38,100 nt of DNA from Saprospiraceae bacterium (GTDB lineage Bacteria; Bacteroidota; Bacteroidia; Chitinophagales; Saprospiraceae), in contig JAGQWX010000050.1 in the NCBI GenBank assembly GCA_020436935.1, positions 1 through 38,100 on the forward strand, given 5' to 3'. The notes under the pieces were generated by a model. The model was given only the letters and a program-made list of their open reading frames with translations. It made no database searches and was not told the DNA's origin. Shown here piece after piece: positions 1-8,862 of the stretch; position 1 is the first letter of the stretch, and each line of letters opens with the position of its first letter. Made by a program: the position numbers and the translations under genes.

Positions 1-3000
1 GATATCATGATGCGGCACATGGTGGAGTATTTTTCCCTGGCAATTCTTTCAGTATGTCAGTAGCCGGAGATGCCATCGTTACCTTTTTTGTGGATACGTA
101 TGGGGTAGCAGCAGATGCTACATTTGAATATTCTGACAGCAAAGGAAATGTGCTGGGCAGCACAGCCGCTGTCAATCTTGGTGGCACAGACGGCCTGCCC
201 GTCAATTTTGCCTACACCGGAGATGCTGACATCATTACCGCCACGATAAAAAGCGCTGCATTCCCAACAGCAGAGATATATCTTCATGGTTTGAATGTAG
301 AAAATGCCCCTCAAAAAGAACCCAAGAGCGGCAAAGTAGATGTGTGGGATTTTGGTGCTGAGCAACTCGATACCATTGTTTACAACAACGTGCTCAACGA
401 GGATGTCATCAATGCCTGGTATCCGGAGAATGTCACCAAAGGTACTTCAGGAAATGTGCTTCCTGCCGCCTTTACTGCAGGCATCCTTTCCTGGACAGGA
501 GGCAGCAATGACCGACTCAGAACCACCAACACCAATCTTACCAGATTTGACCAGAACATTGCCAATGTCACTCCTTACAAAGGAAGAATATATGTCAACT
601 CCGGAGCTAATACCTCAAGATTTCTCAGCCTTGCCCTGGAAGAAGACGATGAAATCACTCTGGTAACGAAAACAGACGCAGGAGGTGCGATCAACTTTCA
701 ATACGTCGCCGACCCCTCTGTTCAAACAGACGTAGTTCCCATCACCAGCGACTTGATTGTATTGAATTTTGTTGCTAAAAATGCAGGAACGTACAGAATT
801 TTTGATACCCAAGGCAAGCCAAGTTACTTCAGGCTGGAAAGGAAAAACGCCAGTTATATTGCAGTGACCGGGGCTATTGACAAAACACAGGCAACGGGAT
901 TGCCCTCAGATTACAACATTGTTTTCACCAATCAGCAAGGTAAGTCCTGGTCAGCTTCTGGTGCCGGTGATAGCTATTCCATCAATCTTCCTGCAGGATA
1001 CCAATACGATTTGAGCCTGTCCAATGCCAACGGATTCATCATAGCAAGTGACCTTGCTGTATATGTGTCAGATACATCAAAAGTCCATGATATCATTTTG
1101 AAGAAAGTATCAGTATTCAATGTAACCGGGCAGGTGCTTGGTTTGGGAGAAAAAACGGCCAATGCAACCTTGGTCTTCACACCGGACCCTTCATCAGGAG
1201 CCATTTTTACACCGGCACCCATCATTAATGCGGAGACCTCAACATATGCTGTTGAACTGGAGCCCAATATTGCCTATACCATCACCGCAAATGGTGTCAA
1301 TGATTTTATCGTTTCCAACAACAGTGTTACCATTGGCGCAGCAGACACCATCGTAGATGTTTCATTTGAAGCCAAGCCGGTTTATGCCGTTACCATCAAC
1401 GCATCGGGCATTGAGTCAGAAAAACTTGCAACCGCCAACATCATTTTCCAAAACCTCAATGAATCTGGATATATTTATTCATTCACCGGAACAAATGACA
1501 TTGCATTGAGAGATGCCATTTACAAGATTTCTGTATCCGGCCTGGATCAATATCCGGTGGAGTTGGCGCTGACTTCCAATCTCAAAGTGGATGGAGCCCC
1601 TGTTACAAAAGACCTGCAATTCAAAGAAGTGCACTTCTGGGGCTTTGATGATAAAGTCATTGTCAATGGTGACGCAGCATATAAAGGTTTGCTTTTTGAG
1701 GGAAACATTTACAATGAAATTGCCAAAAGCCACTTGTCCGCTGCCAGTGGAAGCAACTTGAAGGTGCCAGTCAATCCGGGTGAGCGCATCATCGTCAAAT
1801 ATTATTATACAGCCGACTTCAGCTTTAATGGCGAACAACAAACTACCACCAGCACACAGAGCACCAGCATCGTCGAAACAACAACATACGAATACAAAGG
1901 AGACAGTACAGGGCATGTGGTCATTAGCTTTGGGCAGGGTGCTTCTACTTCTTATATACTGGACATCATTACCAATACCATCGTAGATTATAAGGAAACC
2001 CTGACCGTCGGCACAGATAAGGACTATCAGATCATCAATGAAGCGCTGGATGCGGTAAGGAGGATGAAAAGGGACAGCGGCCAGAGGGTCACCATTTTGA
2101 TTGATCCGGGCAATTATGAAGAAATGCTGGTCATCGATGAGCCTTTCGTAACGTTAAAAAATGCCTCTCCAACACCGAGTATTGCACTCAAAAACAAAGG
2201 GGTGGACATCGATGAAAATGCGGTAAGAATCACCGGTTACTATGGATATGGTTACAATTATTACAGTATGACCAACCAGCTTTGGAATGCCGATGTACTA
2301 AGAGTGAATAAGGAAAATGGTTCTTATTCCTACGAAAACAAAAGTGGAACAACCAATGGTTCCTACTGGAATGCTACTGTGGTAGTATATGCTACTGACT
2401 TCATAGCAGAAGATATCATCTTCGAGAACTCCTATAATCAATACATTTCCAAAAAAGAGTCTCAGGACGTTGTCGTGCAGTGGGAGTCAGGCAGCAAAGG
2501 TGAAAGGCCAAAACAAATCGGTAATGTCGAAGTTCAGGACAGAAAGTTTGTTGAAAGAGCTTGTGCACTGGCCATTGCCAACAATGCTCAAAGAGCCATT
2601 CTATTCAGAAGCAGGGTCATCGGAAGGCAGGATGCCTTGTTTGGAGGTACGAATGCCAGATTTGTCATGTATAAAGGGGTGGCCATGGGCACAGTAGACT
2701 ACATCTTTGGAGGAATGTCTGCAGTTTTTTATAAGACAGACCTCTCCATGAATACCAGCGATGTAAGCAGTGACGCCACGTACATTACAGCAGCACAGCA
2801 AAGAGGAACACGAGGTTATCTGATGTATGAATGCAATGTAGTCAGTGCAGAACCGGGTACAGAATCCGCATCAATGAATAGTTCAAAACCTGGATATTTC
2901 GGAAGGCCGTGGGAGGCTACTACATCTGAAGTAGTTTTTTATAAGACCAACATCGCAGCTTCTCAATTCCCGGGAAGTGAAGGCAAGTCACTGATCAATC

Positions 3001-3461
3001 CGGTGGGATGGACCAACAGCCTTGGGGGAGAATCCAACAAAATGTACGAGTATGGAACTGTAGAACTTTCTGGAGAAAACAACACCAGCCAACGTGCTTC
3101 GTGGTCAACCATTTTGACAACACCAGTCTTATCTGATGGTACAGAAATCACCACATTCAACTTTACAAAAGGAAGTGATGACTGGGATCCAATTCCCGAG
3201 CTTATTGCCAAAGATGCAACGGTGAGAACGCACCAGGAAGATTTGATATCACCGGTGGATGTTTGGTCATACCAGAACCAAATCATGATCCAAAAGGTAA
3301 ATTTGCCCACACAAGTCAGAATATTCGATGTTCAGGGAGTATTACATCACAGTGTCCTGATCAAGGGAGATGCACAGATCACCGCCCCTAAATCAGGTAT
3401 ATGGATCGTACATACAAGCTCCAGAGAAGGAAACAAAGCAGCAAAGATCTTTACTTATTAA
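1..3461 (+). CDS. Secreted pectinesterase (CE8) with T9SS sorting domain, 5' end cut by window
   Basis: This is a cell-surface or secreted pectin methylesterase, which removes methyl esters from homogalacturonan. The frame is open to the window edge (first full codon at nt 3). The ATG at 54 is not the start, because the codons before it continue the same domain (YHDAAHGG, PGNSFSM). Numbering from nt 54, the order is: an N-terminal beta-sandwich module; a module starting near residue 95 (VWDFGAEQL); two or three diverged beta-sandwich repeats at about 265-570; the CE8 beta-helix from about 650; and a C-terminal type IX secretion sorting domain at about 1065-1135. CE8 motifs seen are GRQDALF (about 857), GTVDYIFGG (about 879) and FGRPWE (about 949), which carry the two catalytic Asp and the Arg. 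The Gln that normally precedes AVAL appears to be Arg (codon 2556-2558). The family call is firm; activity is inferred. Confidence 0.93.
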   Translation, partial: YHDAAHGGVFFPGNSFSMSVAGDAIVTFFVDTYGVAADATFEYSDSKGNVLGSTAAVNLGGTDGLPVNFAYTGDADIITATIKSAAFPTAEIYLHGLNVENAPQKEPKSGKVDVWDFGAEQLDTIVYNNVLNEDVINAWYPENVTKGTSGNVLPAAFTAGILSWTGGSNDRLRTTNTNLTRFDQNIANVTPYKGRIYVNSGANTSRFLSLALEEDDEITLVTKTDAGGAINFQYVADPSVQTDVVPITSDLIVLNFVAKNAGTYRIFDTQGKPSYFRLERKNASYIAVTGAIDKTQATGLPSDYNIVFTNQQGKSWSASGAGDSYSINLPAGYQYDLSLSNANGFIIASDLAVYVSDTSKVHDIILKKVSVFNVTGQVLGLGEKTANATLVFTPDPSSGAIFTPAPIINAETSTYAVELEPNIAYTITANGVNDFIVSNNSVTIGAADTIVDVSFEAKPVYAVTINASGIESEKLATANIIFQNLNESGYIYSFTGTNDIALRDAIYKISVSGLDQYPVELALTSNLKVDGAPVTKDLQFKEVHFWGFDDKVIVNGDAAYKGLLFEGNIYNEIAKSHLSAASGSNLKVPVNPGERIIVKYYYTADFSFNGEQQTTTSTQSTSIVETTTYEYKGDSTGHVVISFGQGASTSYILDIITNTIVDYKETLTVGTDKDYQIINEALDAVRRMKRDSGQRVTILIDPGNYEEMLVIDEPFVTLKNASPTPSIALKNKGVDIDENAVRITGYYGYGYNYYSMTNQLWNADVLRVNKENGSYSYENKSGTTNGSYWNATVVVYATDFIAEDIIFENSYNQYISKKESQDVVVQWESGSKGERPKQIGNVEVQDRKFVERACALAIANNAQRAILFRSRVIGRQDALFGGTNARFVMYKGVAMGTVDYIFGGMSAVFYKTDLSMNTSDVSSDATYITAAQQRGTRGYLMYECNVVSAEPGTESASMNSSKPGYFGRPWEATTSEVVFYKTNIAASQFPGSEGKSLINPVGWTNSLGGESNKMYEYGTVELSGENNTSQRASWSTILTTPVLSDGTEITTFNFTKGSDDWDPIPELIAKDATVRTHQEDLISPVDVWSYQNQIMIQKVNLPTQVRIFDVQGVLHHSVLIKGDAQITAPKSGIWIVHTSSREGNKAAKIFTY

Positions 3462-3488
3462 AGACACAATTGGTTAAGTGTGAATTAA

Positions 3489-3523
3489 GGGGCTTCGCTT
3501 TATAACGAAGCCCCATTTTTATT
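3489..3523 (+). terminator. Intrinsic terminator of the pectinesterase gene
   Basis: Perfect 9-bp arms GGGGCTTCG (3489-3497) and CGAAGCCCC (3506-3514) enclose an 8-nt loop and are followed by ATTTTTATTT. It lies 28 nt past the pectinesterase stop and between convergent genes. The T-run is on the plus-strand side only, so it probably serves mainly the pectinesterase. It may also slow transcription arriving from the DUF5916 gene. Confidence 0.88.
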
Positions 3524-3549
3524 TAAACAACTTAGTATGCCAGGGCTGA

Positions 3550-6003
3550 TTAAACCCCTCTCCTGAGTTTTTGGTAATCCAGGAAGTAAATCAGTTTTAC
3601 GGATAAGTTGTTGTTCTGATCTGAACCAAGTGTTTCACTCAGGTTGTCAAAGTAATACAGTTCGTGTTCACTGCTGTTGGTAAAAATTGAATTTTTCCAG
3701 ACCACATTCATAAAACTACCGGGTGCAAACTGCCAGGTGTAGACCATGTCTATGTTGAAGAAGTTGACGTTCTGGCTTCCCGGGTCTTCCTGCTCATTTC
3801 TGGGCTTGAGGCTGCCGTTATTGTTGAGATCAAATAGTTTTTGATTGAGCACCTCCGAGTTATAGTGCCTTGCGCGGAATGTGATCCAGTTGGTAGGGCT
3901 AAAATTGTATTTGGTGCTCAAAACATTGTCAAAGGAATGCACCTTTCTTTGGGCAAAAACCGGCTCATTGTCAATAAAGCGGGTGAAGCCTATGCCATTC
4001 ATGGTATTTTGGTAGTTTACACCAAGGTTGAGAGAGAACTTCGTATTGAACCGATAATTTTGATTCAATGAGATTCCGTTGTTGTTGGCGCCATAAAAAT
4101 TGAAAAACCATGCCTTGTAGATTTCCGAATTGAATGAATATTTTTTGGCAAAATTGGATTCAAACCAAGTGCCCAACAGATATCGGCTACCTCGTTCAAA
4201 TACTTTTCCAACGACTCTGGGTTCGTAGAAGTCATTTTGTTTTGGTTGGAAATTTGTGAAAAGACCTATCCAATGCAATTTTTTCAGTTGCATGTTGACA
4301 TTCAGACGGTAGCCCTGATTTTGGAAGGTTTTATCCTGTCCTTCAAACTTTTTTGCCAGATGACTGACCCATGCTCCACCATTAAAAAAAATCTTATTAT
4401 AAAAATGTTTCGGTTCCTGTATCCTGTAAGAAAGATACAGGTCGTGATTGAGATAATTGTTGTTGGTAAAGTATCCCAGATCGTTGCTGTTGAACTTTTC
4501 GTCCACTCTTTCCTGTGCAAGACCAAAAGTGAATGTGCCGGAGTTTTTACCGATACCAATTCCATATTTATACCCGGTGCTGTTGTCACCAGCATCTTTT
4601 CTGTCCAGATGGCTCATTGCTAGTTTACCGGTGAAATTGTAGACATTCTTTTTGTCAAATAAACTGGTTTGCAACTGGCTCACGTTGGCATTGTAATCTC
4701 CACCTTTGCGGATCACTGAAGTATTGAAAAAGGTGACACTGGAGTTGTGTTTGAGGTTTTGATCGAGGACCAGGATATTGTAGTTGGTCAATGGATCAGT
4801 TTCTACCTCTCTTTCCAATCCTGTTTCATTGTTTCTGATGGTAGCATGGCTTGCCTTAGTGATGGCGTTTAAGAAACCAATGCCGAGGCCTTTTTGACTT
4901 CTTCCGGAAATTTTGGAAGCATTGATGAGTTTTGACTCAGAAGGATTACTGACCACCTCCTCATTTTCACCCAGACCATCATAGGCCCTTCCCGGATTCA
5001 GGGTTGACCCGCCAATTCGTCTGGAATAAAACAGGTCACCTTTGTTGAACAGTTCTGTCCCCTCAGTAAAAAAGCTCCGGTATTCATTAAAACGGACTTC
5101 AAATGGGCTCAGATTCAGGACCCGGTTGTCGCTTTGTACCTGACCGAAATCGGGGATCAATGTAGCGTCAAGGGTAAATGCCTGACTCAGGCCCATTTTT
5201 AGATCCAGCCCACCGGCAAGTTGATTGCTCCAGCCGCTTTGGCCCTTGGTTCCGGTGGGAAAGTGATTTTCATAAAATGAGAGGTAAGGAAACAATTGGA
5301 GCCTGAACGGAGGTTTGATGTTTTCAAGTCCCTCCCAGGTGCCTTCCTGAGTAAGAAAACCGTTTATATTTGGATTGAAAAAATTCCAACAATTCTGTTG
5401 TTCTGTATATCTGCGTCTCCTGGTGATTTGCAAGCCCCAATCCTGGATGTCCTGTTTAGAAAATCTGATGGCTGCATAGGGAATGAACATTTCAAAATCC
5501 CATCCATTTTCATGGATTTTTGCTCCAGACTCCCAGACAGCATTCCAGCTGAAGTCTTCACCGTCGGCCGATGTTTTTGCATCCCACTGTTCATTGAGAG
5601 GTGTTACAAAATATTCAAAACCATTCAACCGGTCCTGATAGGTGTCGAAAATGATGCCGATGTAATCATTGTTGCCAAAGCCGTCTCTTCCGGCCAGCTC
5701 TCTGGCGATGCTGTCCACGGTACTTTCATAACAATGGCCGCCAAAGTAGATCCCATTGTCATCATACAAAAGGTAGGTTTCTGTTCTGATTTCGTGATGC
5801 CATTTTTTTCCGATGACAGGTCTGAACTCTGTAAAATCGTCTGCAACAGCTGCGTCTTGCCATGCCTCATCATCGAGGACGCCGTCGATGGTCAGTTTTA
5901 GGTTGGTTCTTACGGCCTTGAGCTTTTTGTGCTCAGGTTCGGGTTCGGAAATGTTTGCAAATAAAGCGAGCGGGAAAAGGAGAAGGAATAGTGTATATTT
6001 CAT
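3550..6003 (-). CDS. DUF5916 protein with CBM9-like N-terminal domain
   Basis: An 817-residue exported protein. The start is placed at the ATG at 6003 because it gives a clean signal peptide (MKYTLFLLLFPLALFANIS). A longer in-frame reading to 6111 would add 36 unlikely residues and run into the divergent gene. Residues about 30-220 resemble the carbohydrate-binding family 9-like domain (TIDGVLDDEAWQDA, then YLLYDDNGIYFGGHCYES). The rest is DUF5916, rich in alternating aromatic and polar strands (for example NVNFFNIDMVYTWQF) and ending with a strand-like segment, in keeping with an outer-membrane beta-barrel. The family is common in Bacteroidota and has no settled function. Neighbouring pectin-active genes suggest, but do not prove, a link to glycans. 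Confidence 0.85.
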   Translation of the reverse strand: MKYTLFLLLFPLALFANISEPEPEHKKLKAVRTNLKLTIDGVLDDEAWQDAAVADDFTEFRPVIGKKWHHEIRTETYLLYDDNGIYFGGHCYESTVDSIARELAGRDGFGNNDYIGIIFDTYQDRLNGFEYFVTPLNEQWDAKTSADGEDFSWNAVWESGAKIHENGWDFEMFIPYAAIRFSKQDIQDWGLQITRRRRYTEQQNCWNFFNPNINGFLTQEGTWEGLENIKPPFRLQLFPYLSFYENHFPTGTKGQSGWSNQLAGGLDLKMGLSQAFTLDATLIPDFGQVQSDNRVLNLSPFEVRFNEYRSFFTEGTELFNKGDLFYSRRIGGSTLNPGRAYDGLGENEEVVSNPSESKLINASKISGRSQKGLGIGFLNAITKASHATIRNNETGLEREVETDPLTNYNILVLDQNLKHNSSVTFFNTSVIRKGGDYNANVSQLQTSLFDKKNVYNFTGKLAMSHLDRKDAGDNSTGYKYGIGIGKNSGTFTFGLAQERVDEKFNSNDLGYFTNNNYLNHDLYLSYRIQEPKHFYNKIFFNGGAWVSHLAKKFEGQDKTFQNQGYRLNVNMQLKKLHWIGLFTNFQPKQNDFYEPRVVGKVFERGSRYLLGTWFESNFAKKYSFNSEIYKAWFFNFYGANNNGISLNQNYRFNTKFSLNLGVNYQNTMNGIGFTRFIDNEPVFAQRKVHSFDNVLSTKYNFSPTNWITFRARHYNSEVLNQKLFDLNNNGSLKPRNEQEDPGSQNVNFFNIDMVYTWQFAPGSFMNVVWKNSIFTNSSEHELYYFDNLSETLGSDQNNNLSVKLIYFLDYQKLRRGV

Positions 6004-6042
6004 TTTGGAATTTGATGGTACAAAGATTTTTAAATCATGGCA

Positions 6043-6054
6043 ACTTATATAAGT
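6043..6054. promoter_or_regulatory. 12-bp perfect palindrome in the divergent promoter gap
   Basis: ACTTATATAAGT (6043-6054) is self-complementary. It sits in the 57-bp gap between the divergently transcribed DUF5916 gene (start 6003) and the GH140-like gene (start 6061). Its position would suit an operator or shared promoter element. A near-consensus minus-strand TAnnTTTG-like element (AATCTTTG on the minus strand) lies between it and the DUF5916 start. No regulator is known, and AT-rich palindromes also arise by chance. Confidence 0.3.
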
Positions 6055-6060
6055 GATTAG

Positions 6061-7686
6061 ATGAAAAGCACAACTGTATCGACGTACGAAAGCCGTCGTA
6101 ATAAAAAGCAAACGGGAAATGCGCTATTGGATTACAAAAGATTCGTAAGAAACCTACCAAGCTTCGATTTTTATCGACCAAAAGTCATTTTGACGAATAT
6201 TATCCTGATTGGGTTATTCAATTTTTCTGTTGGACAGGGTGATGAATGGTCTCAACAGGTGTTCATTGATCCAAAAACATATAGCATTTCTGATCATCTC
6301 AATAACATAAGATGGAAACAAGCAGATAGTATGGAACTTGGCCAATTAAAAGAATATCATTTACCACTTTTATCTCAACCTAACCATACTTCAACAGACC
6401 AAAGTTTGAGGGTTTCAGAAAATGGCAGATATTTTGTTGAAGACAACGGCAAACCCTTTTTTTGGTTGGGTGATACAGCGTGGCTCATGTTTTCCAAACT
6501 GACAAAAGATGAGATACTTACCTATCTCAATGACAGACAAGCCAAAGGCTTTAATGTGATACAGGCCATGCTTTTGCACACGATGGAGGTATCCACAGTT
6601 GATGGCGTTAAAGCTCTGATCGCCAACAGAGCAGACCGCCCCCTGGTGTCCAACAATGGAAGAGACTATTGGGATTTGGTGGAGTTCGCCATTGAAGAAG
6701 CCGGCAAAAGAGGCATGTATATGGCATTGGTTCCAATATGGGGGAGCAATGTGAAAGCAGGTAAAATCAACACAACGCAGGCCGAAATTTATACGCACTT
6801 TCTTGCCTTAAAATTCTCCAGGTATCAGCATATTATATGGCTGAATGGTGGCGACCTCAAAGGCGATGACGGTAGAGAAGTATGGGAAACCATTGGCCAT
6901 ACGCTCAAAAAAACCATGCCACATCATTTGGTGACATTTCATCCCAGAGGAAGATACAGTTCTGCAGACTGGTTTCATGACAGTGTATGGCTTGATTTTA
7001 ACATGATCCAAAGCGGACATAAGACTTACGCGCAGGATACCTCTTCGTCAGACATGAGACATTTTGGTGAAGACAACTGGAGACTTATTGAAGAAGCTTA
7101 CCAACGAAAACCGGTAAAACCCATTCTCGACGGAGAGCCCTCTTATGAAAACATACCCCATGGCCTCCACGATACGACTCAACTCAAATGGCAGGCCGCT
7201 GACCTAAGGAGGTATGCCTATTGGTCTGTTTTGAGTGGAGCCTGTGGTTTTACGTATGGCCACAATTCTATCATGCAATTTTACAAAAATGGGCAAAAGG
7301 AAGAGACAGCTTATGGAGCATCTATAGACTGGACACAAGCCTTGAAGGCCGAAGGGGGCAGCCAAATGATTGTCCTAAAAGGTATCATGGAAGATGTTTT
7401 AAAGGCTTCGGAAATTATGCCTTCGCCACATTGGGTAATCCATCAAAAGGACAAATATGGCTATGTTCCTGTTTTGAGTTCAGACCATATGACCCTGGCA
7501 TACACCTACACAGGAGCCCCTTTTTTACTGGATGCCAAATTAATGCCAAGGATCAAAAGCGCCCAATGGGTCAACCCCCGAAATGGGGTGGTCTCGAAAG
7601 CAAAGCCCAAAATAAAGAAAGGACTGATCAACATTATTCCACCAAGCAAACGAGAAGATTGGCTGATCAAAATATTTCATTCCTGA
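6061..7686 (+). CDS. DUF4038 / GH140-like glycoside hydrolase
   Basis: A 541-residue protein with the DUF4038 TIM-barrel domain, now part of family GH140, whose characterised members are apiosidases acting on rhamnogalacturonan II. The barrel starts around residue 120 (GRYFVEDNGKPFFWLGDTAW). It continues through FNVIQAMLL, YWDLVEFAIEEAGKRGM, HIIWLNGGDLKGDD and KPILDGEPSYEN, the last two supplying likely active-site acids. The last ~80 residues (WVNPRNGV, KREDWLIKI) match the small C-terminal beta-domain usually paired with DUF4038. The N-terminus is odd: a hydrophobic stretch (about 42-57) sits behind 40 basic/polar residues, so the true start may be a TTG further in, for example at 6190 (TTG ACG AAT). 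Its substrate is inferred; the neighbouring pectinesterase makes pectin plausible. Confidence 0.82.
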   Translation: MKSTTVSTYESRRNKKQTGNALLDYKRFVRNLPSFDFYRPKVILTNIILIGLFNFSVGQGDEWSQQVFIDPKTYSISDHLNNIRWKQADSMELGQLKEYHLPLLSQPNHTSTDQSLRVSENGRYFVEDNGKPFFWLGDTAWLMFSKLTKDEILTYLNDRQAKGFNVIQAMLLHTMEVSTVDGVKALIANRADRPLVSNNGRDYWDLVEFAIEEAGKRGMYMALVPIWGSNVKAGKINTTQAEIYTHFLALKFSRYQHIIWLNGGDLKGDDGREVWETIGHTLKKTMPHHLVTFHPRGRYSSADWFHDSVWLDFNMIQSGHKTYAQDTSSSDMRHFGEDNWRLIEEAYQRKPVKPILDGEPSYENIPHGLHDTTQLKWQAADLRRYAYWSVLSGACGFTYGHNSIMQFYKNGQKEETAYGASIDWTQALKAEGGSQMIVLKGIMEDVLKASEIMPSPHWVIHQKDKYGYVPVLSSDHMTLAYTYTGAPFLLDAKLMPRIKSAQWVNPRNGVVSKAKPKIKKGLINIIPPSKREDWLIKIFHS

Positions 7687-8042
7687 GATCACTGGCAGTA
7701 TTTTTTAACGATCAAAACAAACAATTCTTTCACATTACCCATTTTCACATTTTCATGAGATCACTTGTTTTTTGCGAAGTTGTAATATTTTAATTTTTAA
7801 ATATAAAACACCTGTTATTGAAAAGACTCATTTGAGATAAAAACAGGCAATAACATAAATAATTGAATATCAATTAAATATAAAATCAAATAACATACAT
7901 AGAAAACCAAAATCCTACCACTAAAATTACTTAAACCATAACAAATATTATTATAATTATATTTCAAACATAAAAATATAATGCAGGTTATTTTCAATAA
8001 TAACCCAATAAAACACTTTAAAAATCCAACACACGCAAATAA

Positions 8043-8072
8043 AAAATATGACCAGTTTTTGTGTCATATTTT
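8043..8072. repeat. Perfect 10-bp inverted repeat (AT-rich hairpin)
   Basis: AAAATATGAC (8043-8052) and GTCATATTTT (8063-8072) are exact reverse complements around a 10-nt loop. It is nearly symmetrical and could terminate transcription on either strand. It lies 360 bases past the GH140-like gene, with no other gene nearby. Confidence 0.55.
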
Positions 8073-8305
8073 AATAAAAAACTTCATCATTTTCACTTCA
8101 CTTTCGGTCCCAGATTTAGCAATCCAACACGGAATAAAAATCCGCGAAAAACCGTTTAATCTTCCGAATCCGCCTACCATGGAGTGAAATTCATCGTAGG
8201 TACGAAATCAGAAAATAGGAAGCGCATGACGCAGATGAGGTCGGATCGTCACAGATTAAAGACACAAAACAGCAAAAACCCCTATTAAAAAAACCGATGC
8301 CATGA

Positions 8306-8470
8306 CTTAAAGACAAAGTAGAAAAAGAGGGTTCAGATTTCAGTGATAGAGAGCGAAGCTATGGAATGGCGGCTTTTGACATCGTAAATAACGAAAATGA
8401 TGCAACTCAGATCAAATTAAAAATAAAACCCAAAACCGAAGAAAAGTCAAAAGACAAAGCCTATGACTGA
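8306..8470 (+). pseudogene. Short coding-like open stretch, possible gene relic or small protein
   Basis: The frame is open from just after a TGA (8303-8305) to a TGA at 8468-8470. The translation looks protein-like and Lys/Glu-rich (DFSDRERSYGMAAFDIVNN, then KPKTEEKSKDKAYD). The only in-frame ATG is at 8366 and would give 34 residues. I do not recognise it. It could be the 3' remnant of a decayed gene or noise; confidence is low. Confidence 0.2.
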
Positions 8471-8483
8471 AGGGTGCGCAGCA

Positions 8484-8508
8484 TTGGAGTGATACGGAAT
8501 CACTCCAA
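8484..8508. repeat. Perfect 10-bp inverted repeat with 5-nt loop
   Basis: TTGGAGTGAT (8484-8493), loop ACGGA, ATCACTCCAA (8499-8508). It directly follows the string TGCGCAGCA (8475-8483), which also occurs at 8605-8613 just ahead of the first 85-bp repeat; the second repeat has TGTGCAGCA. This suggests that the hairpin belongs to the same repeat family. No T-run follows, so it is not a classic terminator. Confidence 0.55.
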
Positions 8509-8607
8509 ACTGAAGGAACTGCGAGCTACCGCATCGCAGCGACTTACCATGATCGAGAAGACGATTAAAGTACTAACAAGGCTTGTTCATTCCAGAGCGA
8601 ACGATGC

Positions 8608-8692
8608 GCAGCAATCACCTTAATCTGAACCAAGCCTTTTTTGTAACTTTTTTTGGCGAATGAAAAAAAGTTAGCCACATGCATGATTTAAG
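8608..8692. repeat. 85-bp direct repeat, copy 1 (contains 11-bp hairpin)
   Basis: This copy matches 8778-8862 at all but one position (C at 8678 versus A at 8848), with an offset of exactly 170 bases. Inside it TAACTTTTTTT (8644-8654) and AAAAAAAGTTA (8663-8673) form a perfect 11-bp stem with loop GGCGAATG. The sequence beyond the copy also resembles that beyond copy 2 in a diverged way, so the real unit is about 170 bp. Confidence 0.85.
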
Positions 8693-8777
8693 GCTACGTC
8701 CTTTTTGTTGGCTAGGCAATTATTACGAATAGGCATAAAGAAAGCATTCCTAAATGAAAAGCAAGATTAAACAGTGT

Positions 8778-8862
8778 GCAGCAATCACCTTAATCTGAAC
8801 CAAGCCTTTTTTGTAACTTTTTTTGGCGAATGAAAAAAAGTTAGCCAAATGCATGATTTAAG
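8778..8862. repeat. 85-bp direct repeat, copy 2
   Basis: Second copy of the element at 8608-8692, with the same hairpin at 8814-8824 and 8833-8843. The diverged remainder of the ~170-bp unit (AATAGG, GCATTCC, GAAAAGCA-like words) runs to about 8945, close to the mnmG promoter region. No open frame is shared by the copies, so this looks like an intergenic repeat and not a coding duplication. Confidence 0.85.

Noticed and set aside
54-56. ATG as start of the pectinesterase
   Set aside because: The frame continues upstream to the window edge with residues that belong to the same beta-sandwich domain, and no signal peptide follows this Met.
5296-5901. 201-codon open frame antisense to the DUF5916 gene
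   Set aside because: It is the shadow of a well-supported coding frame; its translation has no domain-like pattern.
7981-8187. Plus-strand 68-codon open frame in the AT-rich region
   Set aside because: It spans the perfect AT hairpin at 8043-8072 and is dominated by Asn/Lys/Ile/Phe codons expected from AT-rich sequence.
8608-8862. CRISPR array
   Set aside because: Two long (85-bp) copies with a related, not unique, spacer and no further units; no cas genes nearby.
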